A stretch of 64,000 bases of DNA from Akanthomyces muscarius (lineage: Eukaryota > Ascomycota > Sordariomycetes > Hypocreales > Cordycipitaceae): contig NC_079241.1 in assembly GCF_028009165.1 (NCBI RefSeq), forward strand, positions 5,394,001 to 5,458,000, in the 5' to 3' direction. The translations under genes and the position numbers were made by a program. Each line of letters starts with the position of its first letter. Position 1 is the stretch's first letter. Positions 1 through 12,043 of this stretch are shown piece after piece. Under the pieces are notes generated by a model, which saw only the letters and a program-made list of their open reading frames with translations, was not told where the DNA came from and ran no database searches.

Positions 1-2142
1 CCGGGGCTTGACAAGACCGACTCCATCAGCAGAGTGGCTACCGAATCCACTGTCGCAGCTCGAGACAGCACCAAGCGCTGCTCATTGCTCCGTGTGCCCT
101 CCGTATAGCGGGTTGAGCGGGTTGTATCGTGGGTGAAGAGACCCCGAGGGTACCGCGGTACGATGCCGAGTGGTGGTTGGTGGACGCTTGTGGTTGATGT
201 TTCCAGTTTTTCACAATTATTTAGGCACTTAACACAGCAAGCTCCAAGACAGTGAGACAGTCGCTGCCTGTCGTCGGCTCGTCCACCAATCCTCAATCTC
301 CGTTCCCTCTGGCCATGGCAGGAAGCCCACAGCGATGACATGCACTACGCCGTCCGTTTTTTTAGTGCAGCGCCAGCGCCTGTTTGACTCCAACGGACGC
401 CGCAGGCGGGCTTTCCAGATGGCGCGACACCGACCAGTGTTCTCGCCGAAAAAAGTACCAGCAACGTGAAGGAGTAGCCACCTCTAGTCAGCTGTCAAAC
501 TGGGATGTGTTAGTCGACCTGTTGCACCAAGTTGGCTGCACCAAGTTGGCTGCACCAAAATGCGCCATAAGACGGAGAGGGCCGGGCAGACCTCAGCATG
601 AACGGAAGAGGTACGGGGAATAGCAAAGGAGATTGAGGTTGAGATGATGAAGGATAATAAGGCCTTCTTCATTGGCCAACTGAAGACCACGCATAGCAGT
701 TGGTTATTATCCCGCCTCGCTGATATTATTATCATCATTATTATTATCAACCCGACTCAGGACTCGACAGACTCCGTCATCACAAGCACTCGTTAACCAA
801 GCCCTGATCCAAGCTAATCTGGCCGGCCCATTATTAGCACATCCTTGCCCCTGTCACTCCCCTCAAACCCGCCGAACCCAGTTGCCAGTCGCCAGTTGCC
901 AGTTGCCAGTTGCCAGCCAACCAGCCCAGTCTTGGCCCCTCGCAGTCCACGCACGCCCGCACGTCCTGTCGCACGCCGCTGGCCCCAGCCCTGCCGCCTG
1001 GTCATCATCGGGCACGCCAGTTGGCCAGTGATGAACAGTCGGCTCTGCTCTGCTCTGCTATTGCCTTCTTTGTGTTTAATACATTGACCAAATTCTCGCT
1101 TGCTGGCCAGTTACCATTCGCCTTGCACTGGAACCACCCCCCAAGCTACCAAGCTGACCCCTCCATCAAAGTTACGTACCTAAGATATTGTCCATCTCCG
1201 CCCATCACCTTGCCCGCGGCAGCCGGCACCGCCAGCACAGTGGTGTAAATGCCAGTACCTTTGTTACAACCAGTGCCCACTGCAAAGTGCCTTTGCCTGG
1301 ATATCTACAGCGTACCAGCAAGTAACTACAGGTTACTGCCAGCTCCTGTTCCACTGCCCGCCCTCCCCCATCATCCCATCCATCCATAACTATCCCATCC
1401 TCCATTCATGCATCCATCCATGCAGCCACACCAAACTGACATTCCGCCCGTTTTTTTTTTGGTGCGTGGTAACTTACTACTGCCGTGCTATAGCACAGCA
1501 TTCTACAACTCGCCGCTTGACTACGGTACCTAGCACTGGCTCCTCCACCCTCGTCCTCCATCTCCGCTGACTATCCCTACCCTCCCACCCCGAGACTGAT
1601 CGGCTGGCGCCTGTCGCACCTTTTTTTTTTTTTTAAACAGTATTTTACTTTCTGCGCTCATCGCCGCCGCCACGCCACACGAGCCACATGAACCGCTACC
1701 TATAACGTCAGGTACCCCAGCACCCCAGGACAGCGGTATGCACTTTTACCCACTGGTACTTTTGCGTCCCGCCGACTCGCGACTCAGCTCCAACTTTCTC
1801 CTGCAACCAACTGTCGTCTCTTGTCGCATCTGTTGGTAGTTTTTATCGTCTTGCATACTTTTCCGATTTTCCCTCCCATCGTTGTTCGGTTGCTGCTGCG
1901 CTTTTCCGCGACTCCCTGCGACTCCTGTCCCGCCTCGTGCTCGCTCCATTGACATACTTGCGCCACATCGATAACCCTCATCTACCGGGCTGCCACCCCC
2001 ACCGGCTCGATACATGGCCGTTGCCGTTTGCCAAAACCCTCCTTCGCACCGTCTTCCGATTGCTTGTTTACTTACTTTTCGAATGATCCGCCGACCGTCT
2101 TGATATACCCCGATACTCTAGGCTGCTGCCTAGCTCGTCAAA
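1..2142. other. Intergenic and upstream region of the Zn2Cys6 gene
   Basis: No convincing gene is visible in this 2.1 kb stretch; the open frames are short, overlapping and of skewed composition. It holds pyrimidine-rich tracts (T runs near 1450 and 1620), a short direct repeat at about 521-558, and a GTTGCCA-type repeat at 881-926. The last few hundred bases are C/T-rich, as is usual for the promoter and 5' leader of a filamentous-fungal gene. Confidence 0.6.
881..926. repeat. Short tandem repeat, GTTGCCA units
   Basis: Five imperfect copies of the heptamer GTTGCCA (one reads GTCGCCA) lie head to tail in non-coding DNA. The reverse-complement core TGGCAACTGGC also occurs at about 46690, beside a related GCTGGCA repeat. 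Confidence 0.6.
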
Positions 2143-4986
2143 ATGTCGTCCTTCACATTTGCCCCGAATCAGTACCCTCAGCAGCAGCAACAGCAGCGAG
2201 AGATGCAAAAAAGTACACACAACTCTGCGGCAATGCGCTCTTCTCTTTCGCACCTGGCTAACCATGACGCTACCAGACTATGTCTTTGTTGACGAACACA
2301 ACCGTCACAAGCGCCTCAAAGGCATGCACAAGACCCTGTTGGCTCGCGGCCAACTCCGCCTCGATCACCTCCGCTAACCAACTGACAATTAGTAATGCGA
2401 GCTTGCGAAGGATGTCGACGACGAAAGATCAAGTGCGATGCTGCCACCACAAACTCATGGCCATGCTCTGCATGCGTCCGCTTGAAGCTCCACTGTGTAC
2501 GACCAAACGGCTTCGACAACGCCGGCGATCCAACCACCTACGAAGCCTTCATCACCCCGGATCAGTTTCAACAGATGACCATGCAGATGCCTCCACAACA
2601 GCATCGGGAGGCCCCAGACATGTATACTCAGATGTCCAGCTATACCGAGAACCTCGGTGGCTTCCATACCATTCCCTACGACCCCTCCCAAGCCCAGCAA
2701 GACATACACTACACAACTGTCGCACCCCCCGCCATGCTCGACCCGAACTCGTACGCACAGCAGAGCAACTTCCCGGCGCATTCGCTCAACCAGCCAGAAC
2801 ATCCCGGCGCCTCTCCCGAGTCCTACACTACCGATTCTTATCAGCAGCAAGATTTGTCTGATCTTCTGGGAACCCTCAAGCTGAACGAGCTCGGCACTGG
2901 TATGACGAGCACTCTTCTCTTCTGTAAACTCTCTTTTATTAACCGACGCAATTTCCAGCCCCATATCTACGAAACAAAGCCTCCTTTCGCCGCGGCGATG
3001 AACCTGTTGTCGAGGACGACGACGACTACGGTGGTCTTCCCCCGATCCCTGCTGGCTCAGGCTCTAAAATCCGCATCCCCCCAGAGCTCATGCCCGATGA
3101 GGAGACTGCCCTACAGTATTTTGAGCTTTACTTTACACACGTGCATCCTTACGTCCCCGTACTATACAAGCCGCACATCTACCATCAATGGCGCCATGCG
3201 CGCGAATCCATTTCGCCCCTCATCCTCGAAGCCATCTTTGCCATCGGTGGTCGCCTTGCGGAGGAGCCCGCCATGGGCCAGCAGTGGCTCGGCCTCGCCT
3301 CGCGTCATGCCGATGCCTTTATGGATACACCGCGTCTAAGTACGCTTCAAGCTCTTCTCATGATACTCAAAGCCCGCGAAGGTGCCCCCAAACGTGGCTA
3401 CTACTTTCGATCCTGGATGACTGTGGTGCAATGCGTTCAGATGGCCAAAGATCTTGGCCTCGATGAACACTACGACGACCACGAAGACGGCATCGATTGC
3501 GGCCATAACCCCACGGACTGTCATTTGCGCACCCGCATATGGCGGGTTGTATTTGCTTGCGAAGTCATGGTTGGGACGCCTCAAGGTCGCCACGATCTTT
3601 CCGTGAACATGGACACCGTTGATTTTACTGTGCCGAAACGCATGCCTGGTGCCGATGAATCCGAGTATCAAGTGGCGAGAAACTTTGTCTACTTTGTCCG
3701 CATCGTTCGTAACATCCGCACGATGAGCACCACCTACGCCAGGCTGCGTAAGCGCAAGGATTGGGGCATTGACCCCGAGTTTCAAGAACTTGACAAGACC
3801 ATAACTGCTTATATCGGCGATCTCCCAGCCGACCTCGCCATTTCTTTCCCAGCAGACAACTCACCTCCCTGGCTGCCCAGCAGCTTTATCGGTAACCTGC
3901 ACAGCTACCATTATCTCACCATCATTCTGTACAACCGACCTCAGCTCTCATTCCTTGACCCCAATGTCAATCGCGTTGCATGGAAGCAACATATGCTGCA
4001 GAGCTACAACGCCGCCAAGTGTATTTGCAGACTTCAAGAAGCCATCATCAGCAACTTTGGCCTATCTGGCCTCCAATGCATGCAACGTGGCTTTTCTTTT
4101 ACCGTCTACGCCGGCTTGTCCTGCGTCGTCATTCACCTAGTAAGTGACAATGCCAACATATGCTTAAAATTTTACTAACTTTTCAAGGTTGCCATCGTTT
4201 CCCCTGACCCGGACCTCAACACAGATGCTAGGCAATTCTTCACTAGGCATATGCGCATAATGGAACAGGTGATGGAGGTGTGGCCTATGCCCGAGCTACA
4301 AACGCAGATCGACACTGTTCGTGAAGCCTTTTCTGCAGATACGCGCAGGGCTTTTGTTCTGAAGCCATCTTTCCCTTACGGAAGCCCGCACCCGTCGAAC
4401 AAATCGAGTCCGCCACACGCGCCCAGCAATGCGTACCAAGGCAACCCCGCACGCAGCGGCTCCCTGGACCAGCATCTGGATGCACACAGCAGCCTTCGCT
4501 ATGTGAACAATCCAATTACACCGCCAATCTCTACTGGCCCTATGGGTAGCAAACACGAGTCGCCTGCTGTCCAAAATCTCGATCTCATCCCGCAGGTTGG
4601 GACTTCAATGGCTGCCATGCAGCCTAACATGGGACTTGCTGAACAGGTCGCGTGGAACCCGTCACGTATCTTTGAGTATGTTTCAGAATGGTACCAAACG
4701 GCAAGATCAGAAGCTAACAGTGTACAGGCAATGGAATAATACGTTTGCAGTAGAGCCGCCGCAGACCAACAATAATACCACGATTGGGTTGTCACCTGGC
4801 GGCTCAGACGTCACCGGCATGTCCGACACGCACACTGCCACTTCTGGGTTGGCTGCAAGTACCCAAAATACCTCACCTCCACCTTTTGCGCCAAACATGG
4901 CCAACTTTATCACTCCTGCCATGTGGCAGGAGTCTGTTGCTAGCGTGTACGAGGGTGGTCTCAAACGTGCCTGGGACCACCAATGA
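2143..4986 (+). CDS. Zn2Cys6 fungal-specific transcription factor
   Basis: Likely nuclear DNA-binding regulator. The binuclear zinc cluster follows CX2CX6CX9CX2CX6C and starts at the second residue of the frame opening at 2395; a fungal transcription-factor middle homology region follows in exon 3 (for example RLSTLQALLMILKAREG). Exons are 2393-2899, 2959-4139, 4188-4675 and 4728-4986; the three introns carry GTATGA, GTAAGT and GTATGT donors and the frame closes exactly, giving about 810 residues from 2395. A Gln-rich leader exon starting at ATG 2143 probably joins at acceptor 2392, but the donor is uncertain (2213 or 2282), so the N terminus is provisional. The C-terminal third is Pro/Ser/Asn-rich, as in activation domains. 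The zinc cluster and the segment around PPELMPDEETALQYF look strongly conserved from memory, but I cannot name the orthologue or its targets. Confidence 0.9.
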
Positions 4987-5387
4987 GCAGCAAGATTCAA
5001 CGGCGTCGCATTTTGGCGGTGTCTTTGGACTGAAATAATGATGACAACGATTTCTTCCATCAACCTGACAGAGTTTCCTTTCCCAAGCGAATACTCATTG
5101 TATAACTATCTACTGGAACGTTCCTTTTTCATTCCTTGGTTGGCTACATCTGCCGCCCCAAGACTTCTTTTTGTCAACGGTTTTTTTTTTCTTTCAATAC
5201 GAGCAAGGCGCAAAGCTTCCTTGAAAAGGCGTCGTATCTTTTTATTTTTCTTTTCGTTTTATTTACATGGATAGATGACGCAAAAATGTGTGGCTGGTAT
5301 GGTGGAGCACAAGACGGCGAGTGGGATGCGGTTGCAAGGGCGGCTGCACCATGAAAACAAGAAAATATGATGGATCACGAAGATTTA

Positions 5388-5687
5388 TTAATGATGGGGG
5401 AAAATATCCAAGGCGTTGTGGATTGCTGCAAGGGCTTTGCGTACTATAGCTTCACAGAACTGGTTTCTTGGAAAAAACATGATTTGTCCAGAGACGATTG
5501 TCTGGGTGGCCGTGACGGTCCCAGCAGAGCCGTCCATAACATTGATATGAGCGCCCGCATATTCGTAATCGCTCAAGGAGGTGGGTAGGATCACGGCAAG
5601 AAGCCCGCTTTCATCCCTTGCGGGTGGACATTCTTTTATCATCTCCCGTGCGAGATGCGGTTTCTCGAGGTCCCACACAAGTCCCAT
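5388..5687 (-). CDS. Hypothetical 99-residue protein or orphan terminal exon
   Basis: An open frame from an ATG at 5687 has a protein-like composition with segments such as GLLAVILPTSLSDYEYAGAH and SGQIMFFPRNQFCEAIVRKA. No family is recognised. Upstream on the same strand two further open stretches (6007-5741, beginning with ATG, and 6556-6188, lacking an ATG) could be exons of one larger gene, but I could not find splice sites that join them in frame. It may be a short gene, the last exon of a longer one, or chance. Confidence 0.3.
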   Translation of the reverse strand: MGLVWDLEKPHLAREMIKECPPARDESGLLAVILPTSLSDYEYAGAHINVMDGSAGTVTATQTIVSGQIMFFPRNQFCEAIVRKALAAIHNALDIFPHH

Positions 5688-6774
5688 ACTTTTGCTATAC
5701 TCTTCCCCCCGTCTACATGGGCGAGGCAGATGCGACGGCTTCAATAGATGACTTTGCGGAGTAATAGCTTACCAGTACTATAGAAACAAAGTTTACGAGC
5801 CGTGTTGCACAGTTTGCCCACGTCTGCGCGACAGGGTTTCGCTGCACCCCCCGCCCCTCTCCCTACCTTGTCAGCCTTCTGGAATAAAGTGAAACCCGGG
5901 ATGCGGAAATCGAAAGAAACAAGATTTTGTGCCGCACTATGCACACTTCTCCACCGTATCAGAAGTACATCTTGGTTCGTTTTTGTTAATACACTGGGGA
6001 ACGGCATGTTCCGCAGGGCTCGTCTACTGTCTCAATTTCGGCATGGGCTTCGGCGTGGGGGAGCAGGCCGATGGAGTGGGAGGAATGGGCAGAAAGCGCG
6101 GCATCTGACCGTGGCCGAGAGAAGCCCTGACCTTGTGAGAGACGATATAATCCCTTCTCGCTCCCCACCTGTTGTGCGGTTGCAGGGTCAGGGCTTGTGG
6201 CTATTGAGACGGAAAAGTCGTCTGTTCAAGGAAATCGCCATTGACAGTTTCGGCGATTGGAACGCGCGACAGGCGGCTTTCGGTGAGCTGCGCGATGTCG
6301 CCTTCTTATAATCGCCTGCTATAGATTCCAACTGTTCTTGGACACGGCTCAAGGCTGTCAGTAATGATTCAAGTCTGAGTACCGATATACCTGGTTGTTG
6401 TACCTGTGACGTATCGATCCGTGCGCGAGCGATGGATTCGACCGGGGAAGGGGAGCTGGCTGGACGAAGCAATTTCACCAAGCATGGGCTTACGTTAGTT
6501 TGAAGAAATGACTTGTTGAACAGGAACCAAGTGAGAAAACTGACGTAGGCTGGCAAGGCGCCGTAGACACTTGAGTCAGTTCACATCACGGCTGTCTGTC
6601 CATCATGTGAGAAGTATTGCAGTCACAATCTACTTATGAGACTATGCAGTGACAAGCCTCGTGCGATTAAATATTCCACTGCAGTGTCAAGATTCCTGTT
6701 TTTACAGATGATGTTAATGCTACAATATTGACCTGCATGGTCCTCCTCAGTACGTCGCCCAACAAAATGACTTT
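5688..6774. other. Region without a resolved gene
   Basis: Minus-strand open stretches at 6556-6188 (includes a possible short coiled coil, LSRVQEQLESIAGDYKK) and 6007-5741 may be exons of a gene ending at 5388. No splice model closes, so nothing is called here. Confidence 0.4.
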
Positions 6775-7768
6775 TTACGACGACGCACTGCCTGGCGGCG
6801 GCGGCGAATTCCTCTTTGCAATCTTTTCCTTGACAACATCCCAAATCCACGGCTCCACCAGATTCCTATTCCCCCTTTTCACCTTACTCACCTTGGCCAC
6901 GTCCGGCACGTGAAAGTTGCTCACCGCACGCAGCTCGTACCACCTGCGGCTCGCATTCTCCTTGGCCGTGTCCCTCGTGTAGTTGACCAGCCCTCCGCGT
7001 CGGCGCGCAGGCACAAAGTCGCCCGCCCGGAGGGTGCTGTAGCGCGGCTTGCCGATGACGCTCATGGTGGTGACGGTGACGGGCGTGCTCGGGGGCAGCG
7101 CGGTGCGGACGAAGCGCTCGAGCGCGGCGCGCGAGGTGCGCGCGGCCGCGGGGAGGTGCATGTGCATGTGCGTGACAAAGGGCGCGGTGGTGTACGTGAC
7201 GAACACAAAGGGCACGACGCCGCATAGAGCAACTGATGCAAGGACAAATGTGAGCGAGAGGACGACGAGGTTGGAAAGGGGCAAGGGGAAGGGGCGTACT
7301 TTTGGCAGTCTCCTCGATGGGCTTGTCGGCTTGGATGTAGCCGGGCACGGCGATGCAGCAGAAGAAGGCGCCGATGAAGAGCGTGGTGACCTTGAGCATG
7401 GCCAGAAACGTGGTCCGGCCGGTGCCGGCGTGGTAGATGAGCAGCCGCTCTGGGATTTCTGGCCGAAAAGGACGGGTCAGCACCGCTCGGCCGAGGCTTA
7501 CATTGTCAGGTCAAGGATGCATCGTACCAGGAGCCGCCTTGGCTTGTGCCTTTGCTGCCGCGCCGGCTTGCCGCTTGGAGACGGCGTCGGCAACCTTGGC
7601 GGGCTGCGAGGGCGGTTTGCTGGAGTACAGGCGAAAGACGATGCTGTGGCTCCGGGGTCGCAGGAGCTGGGCGGCGCATTGCGGCGCGGAGATCCGGGCG
7701 CCGACGCCGGCATGCTCTCTTATGAGATGCGAGAGCAGCCTGGGACTGACTGCTGTGAGTTGGCGCAT
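6775..7768 (-). CDS. TMEM70/TMEM186-like mitochondrial membrane protein
   Basis: Predicted 285-residue mitochondrial inner-membrane protein. Exons run 7768-7528, 7458-7300 and 7232-6775; donors read GTACGA and GTACGC, and the frame closes. The N terminus (MRQLTAVSPRLLSHLIREH) is Arg-, Ser- and Ala-rich with almost no acidic residues, as expected for a matrix-targeting peptide; an upstream in-frame ATG at 7849 would only add a low-complexity extension. The middle holds ERLLIYHAGTGRTTFLAMLK followed by two hydrophobic segments (LFIGAFFCCIAV and IALCGVVPFVFVTYTTAPF), the hairpin layout of the TMEM70/TMEM186/TMEM223 group. Members of that group in animals help assemble ATP synthase or complex I; that role is not shown for this protein. 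Family assignment rests on architecture and remembered motifs. Confidence 0.72.
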
Positions 7769-7983
7769 CGCGGCGATGCTACTCGCATGGCTGTGATGAG
7801 ATGTGTTGATGGGGATTTTGAGGATGAGGTTGATTTTGGGTGGAGCCAATTTGAAGATGGCGCTGGGAGGGGGCTCGGATCGACCGCAATTCTGATGCTC
7901 GCATTCATTGTCGCATCTAGTATTTCAACGCATTTTGTGTATTGATTTTTGTTTCGTATAAGCTGTTTTCGTGCTTGGCATTA

Positions 7984-8646
7984 TTAAACTACATTCTTCG
8001 TAAGCCACTCCTTCCACTCATTCTCACCCCACGAAGAGCCAATGTCCTGCACCACGCCGTCAAAGACACCAGTGGGCGTGACGTGCACGCCAATGAGCCT
8101 GTTCATCTTGGTCACCAGCTTGAGGTCGTTGGTGACTTGGTTGCCGACATTCAGCGCGTCCTCGCTGTCCGGCTTGTCCGGGATGGCCAGGCGCATGTAC
8201 ACCTCGGCCTCGTCGACGCCGACCGCGCCCGCAATCTTGGCCAGGCGCTTGTACGTCTCGTTTCTCGTCTCGCCGACCACGCTGATGTCGAAGAAGTCCT
8301 TTTGCGCGTCAAAGAGCGCGGCGCTAAAGTCCCAAAACTGGGCGGGCTCGAGCTGCAGGACGGCGAGGGCGGCCTCGTGCAGCAGCGTCGACGACGGGTG
8401 CCACGGCTGCACCTGCTGGCGGAAGACGACGGCGAGGTTCTGCGACCACGAGGGGTTGGCGCGCACGAGCGGCGTGACGACGGTGCGCAGCGCGCGGAAG
8501 AGCTTGGCGGAGAAGGGGCAGCAGTAGTCGAGGTAGAGCTCGAGCGTGTGCGTCGTGTGCGGCACGGAGGATGATGTTGATGATGGCGCGGCGGGCGGCG
8601 GGGCAAAGAGCAGCTTGTGCCCGGCAAACTTGGGAGGGAGAGCCAT
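7984..8646 (-). CDS. DsbA-like thioredoxin-fold protein without CXXC
   Basis: A 220-residue single-exon protein. The start at 8646 (MALPPKFAGHKLLFAPP) is preferred over an upstream in-frame ATG at 8733, which would add a Ser/His-rich stretch unlike the family. The segment LELYLDYCCPFSAKLFRAL matches the beta1-alpha1 region of DsbA/2-hydroxychromene isomerase-type thioredoxin folds; a helical insertion follows, and a conserved cis-Pro strand (HVTPTGVFDG) lies near the C terminus. The usual CXXC is replaced by adjacent cysteines followed by Pro-Phe-Ser, so dithiol oxidase chemistry is doubtful; a glutathione- or substrate-binding role is possible. No signal peptide is evident, so it is likely cytosolic. 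Confidence 0.75.
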   Translation of the reverse strand: MALPPKFAGHKLLFAPPPAAPSSTSSSVPHTTHTLELYLDYCCPFSAKLFRALRTVVTPLVRANPSWSQNLAVVFRQQVQPWHPSSTLLHEAALAVLQLEPAQFWDFSAALFDAQKDFFDISVVGETRNETYKRLAKIAGAVGVDEAEVYMRLAIPDKPDSEDALNVGNQVTNDLKLVTKMNRLIGVHVTPTGVFDGVVQDIGSSWGENEWKEWLTKNVV

Positions 8647-9767
8647 TGTATTTTGCGTAGTTGTGTGAATGTGATGGGAGGGTTGAAAGAGATGGAGGAG
8701 GATGATGATGGAAGAGAGGGGTTGAGATGACAAACGCAGGGTATGAGATGCAATTGGCCGATGGCGTCATGGGAATGAATTGGTGTACTCAGTAACGTGC
8801 TGTTAGAGCTCACTCACGGCCACCAACCAGCGGCCGCGCCTCGTGCAGCGGGGTTTTCGGCAGGTTAGCCGTACCAGTAGCGGTGCTGAACTGATTTGAC
8901 TTGATTTGATTTATTAGTGGTGGCTGGCGGGGTCCAGTATTATGAGGCGCATCTCTATTCATCGAATAACGAATAAAGAAAGCCGCAAGGACCGTCTAGA
9001 AGCTTTCTGCCCATGCGCGCCGTCTCGGCATCCTTTTCTTCCTTTCTCTGCCAACGCTTGGCTTGCAGGTGTCCGACGGCACATGGACGGCACATTCCCA
9101 TTCCCATTCCCATTCCCCAGGTCTGAGGCGCTGCCGTCGGATCTAAACTGGGCCATCAATGCAGTCATCCTGTACCCAAAACAATTTCTACACGAGCTTC
9201 ACTCGCAGCTGGTCTCGGGGATGAGAAACTGCGATCCATGCTACTCTTGGCAAAAAGCTCCGCTGTCGCTGGTCAGCAGATGGTGGCGCGGCCCTTGTTG
9301 GCAGCGGGAGACGTGAGCTAATAAATTTAAGCTTAAACAGACCTGAGCTGCACATACTGGTAGGCGACCAATACCATCACAATACCGCACAAGCATCACA
9401 CAATCGTAATTGCACCGCCACCGGCTTCCATCCTCGGCCGGTGGCTGCCATATTGGAATTATGCCGTCAGCACATTTCAAACATCTACATCAGCCCCGAA
9501 TAGCTCATCCTCTCATGTCCTTGCACAACCTCCAACATTGTTCAGCTAGTGTCGGAACAGAACGGCGCTGAAGCCAATCTCTCCACAGTGGCGCAGCCTT
9601 GGCATCCCCCATGGTCCGTAGAGGTAGCTTTCTAGCTCTTCCAGAATTCTCAACACGTTGTTTCTTTCTCTCTTTCTTCTTTTCCCCAAAGACAATTCAG
9701 ACGAACCGAACCGACCACGAGTGCCCTTGCCAAGCTCAACAGCAGTCCGCATTCCAGCTTTGCAAAG
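8647..9767. other. Divergent promoter region with CCCATT microsatellite
   Basis: No gene is supported. The region separates the thioredoxin-fold gene (-) from the ZIP transporter (+) and must hold both promoters. A (CCCATT)n microsatellite of about four units lies at 9093-9118, and a C/T-rich leader (9655-9690) precedes the transporter ATG. Confidence 0.6.
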
Positions 9768-11641
9768 ATGATTTGTCTCTCCAAGGCCGACGAGCACACC
9801 CTGCGTCACCTATCCTTTAACCAGAGCCCGCCCGCCCTCTCCGCCGGCCAGACCACCTGCGAGGACCTCAACGGCATGGCCAACCTCCGGGAGCACGTCG
9901 CCGCCGACCAGGACGACGGCGGCGGCGGCAATGCCGGCCTCCTCGGCGCCGACGCCCTGGATGAGCGGCTTCGCCACGCCGCGCGGTCGCCCGAGCCGCT
10001 GCCCAAGGCCGTAGAAGCGGGCCGATGGTTGAACGGTACTGTTACCAACTTATCAGCTCATGAGAAAAATAAAAAATAAATAAAAACAAATTCGCTGACT
10101 CTCTTTCGAAACGCAGGACCATCCCCGTCTTCTCACGCGGCGCCTGGCGGTGACGGCCATGGCTCGCGCGCTCCAGCGTCTCCATCTCAGCGTATCGCAT
10201 ACGTCTGGGGTTGGGTAGCCTGGATCCTATCCGTTCTTGTTGCTTCCTCTGTACTCTCGGCCCTCCGCGGCCACTATGCCTGGACCATTGTCCCCGCGGC
10301 CTTGTCATCTGCTCCTGAATCTGCCACTGAGCCGCAGCGGCCCGCGCTCCTCCTCAATGGCACCAACACCGCCACATCTCGCCGCAAGCGCTCCGCCTGC
10401 GCGTCCGGCGGCGTCAGCGGCGACGACTACAACCTGCCGCTGCACGTCGGCGCGCTCTTCATCATCCTCTTCGTCTCCTTCACCGGCTGCGCCTTCCCCA
10501 TCCTCGCCTCCAAGGTCCCCGGCCTGCGCATCCCCGCGCGCTTCTTCTTCGTCGTCCGCCACTTTGGCACCGGCGTCCTCATCGCCACCGCCTTTGTCCA
10601 CCTGCTGCCCACCGCCTTTGTCTCGCTCAACAACCCGTGCCTGCCCAAGTTCTGGACCACCGACTACCAGGCCATGCCCGGCGCCATTGCGCTCGCCGCC
10701 GTCTTCCTCGTCACCCTCATCGAGATGGTCTTTCACCCGGCCCGGCGCATGGCGCCCGAGGATGTCGGCGCCGGCGGTGCTGCCCACGGCGGATGCATGG
10801 CCAACGTCATGTTCGTCTCCGAGGAGCCCGGCGCGCAGCAGCCGATTCGGGACATGGGGCCGATCAACGGCCGGCAGTCGAGCGTCGGCCAGGAGCTGTC
10901 GCAGCTCAGCAGGAACTTGTCGGCTTCGGTCGAGGCCTCCCGGGACCAGACCAAGAACGCGGCTGCCAGCAAGAATGAGGCGGCGGCTTCCTCTGATGAA
11001 GACTCGTTCCGCCCCCCGACGCTCTCCGCACACCAGCAGGAGCGCAGAGACCGTCTTCAGTGCATTCTTTTGGAGCTCGGTATTCTGTTTCACAGTGTCT
11101 TTATCGGCATGGCTCTGAGCGTGTCTGTTGGAAATGAATTCATCGTCTTGCTCATTGCCATTACATTCCATCGTACGTCGACATTGACATATGCCGTGGC
11201 CTATCTTTACTAACACAGTACCAGAAACGTTTGAGGGATTGGCTTTAGGCTCGCGCATCGCAGCGGTCAAGTGGGAAAAGGCAACGATTCAGCCCTGGCT
11301 CATGGCGCTTGCCTATGGTTGCACGTATGTATCACCCTGCACTGACACCGTGCAAGACTTACGCTGACTTTTGAACTGGTAGCACGCCTCTCGGACAAGC
11401 TATTGGACTCGCTACGCACACCCTCTACAGCCCCGACTCCGAGGTTGGTCTCATTCTTGTGGGTGTCATGAATGCCATCTCGGCTGGCCTGCTCACGTTT
11501 GCGTCTCTGGTCGAGCTTCTCTCCGAGGACTTTCTGAGCGATGCTAGCTGGCGCTACCTGCGCGGCAATCAGCGAGTCTATGCCTGCCTCTTGGTCCTCT
11601 TGGGCGCATTCGGCATGAGCCTTGTAGGCGCTTGGGCGTAA
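9768..11641 (+). CDS. ZIP-family divalent metal transporter (Zrt-like)
   Basis: Predicted 560-residue membrane transporter importing Zn2+ or a related metal into the cytosol. Exons are 9768-10035, 10117-11172, 11225-11324 and 11383-11641 and the frame closes. A long hydrophilic N-terminal part (about 117 residues) precedes a first hydrophobic segment (YVWGWVAWILSVLVASSVL). The ZIP core then begins with LHVGALFIILFVSFTGCAFP and contains the metal-site helices HFGTGVLIATAFVHLLPTAF and, across the second intron, FHQTFEGLALGSRIA. A variable loop between TM3 and TM4 is Ser/Glu/Arg-rich instead of His-rich. The C terminus (LVLLGAFGMSLVGAWA) is typical. A tetrabasic SRRKRS site lies between the extra TM and the ZIP core. 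Family assignment is firm; substrate is inferred. Confidence 0.92.
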
Positions 11642-12043
11642 ACTCTACGTTCTTCGTTGTTGTCCCGAAGTTCTTCTTCTTAGGTTGAACTGGGCAGCCG
11701 AGGCCGCATGATGGGGCCACTGGCGAGCTGTGCCCTGACTACTCCAACCACGTCTTGGGCGGCAGATTGTTTTCGTTTCAGCCTTTCGGATGATCCTGAA
11801 CAAGCACATCAAGTACAGAGGATTCAACATCCGGATACAAAACTATTTACATTCTTGTACGTTTCAGTCATCTTGGCTAGAACTCATTTAAATATACACC
11901 TTCAGATGGCTCCAGAGCAATATGTTCTGACCACTGTTGGACTTTATCTCACCGCACCTTGACATTTGTTTTAATGAAATCTCCAGCACCATGACTCATT
12001 ATGTACATCCTACATATCTTGTTTTAATCCCCTTTTGCTTCCA
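11642..12043. other. Convergent 3' intergenic region
   Basis: A 402 bp gap between the stop codons of the ZIP gene (+) and the dioxygenase gene (-). It holds only 3' UTR-like A/T-rich sequence and no other recognisable feature. Confidence 0.6.

Noticed and set aside
10305..11270. 321-residue open frame antisense to the ZIP transporter
   Set aside because: Overlaps the ZIP exons completely, and its Gly/Ala/Asp/Glu-rich composition reflects the sense codon bias.
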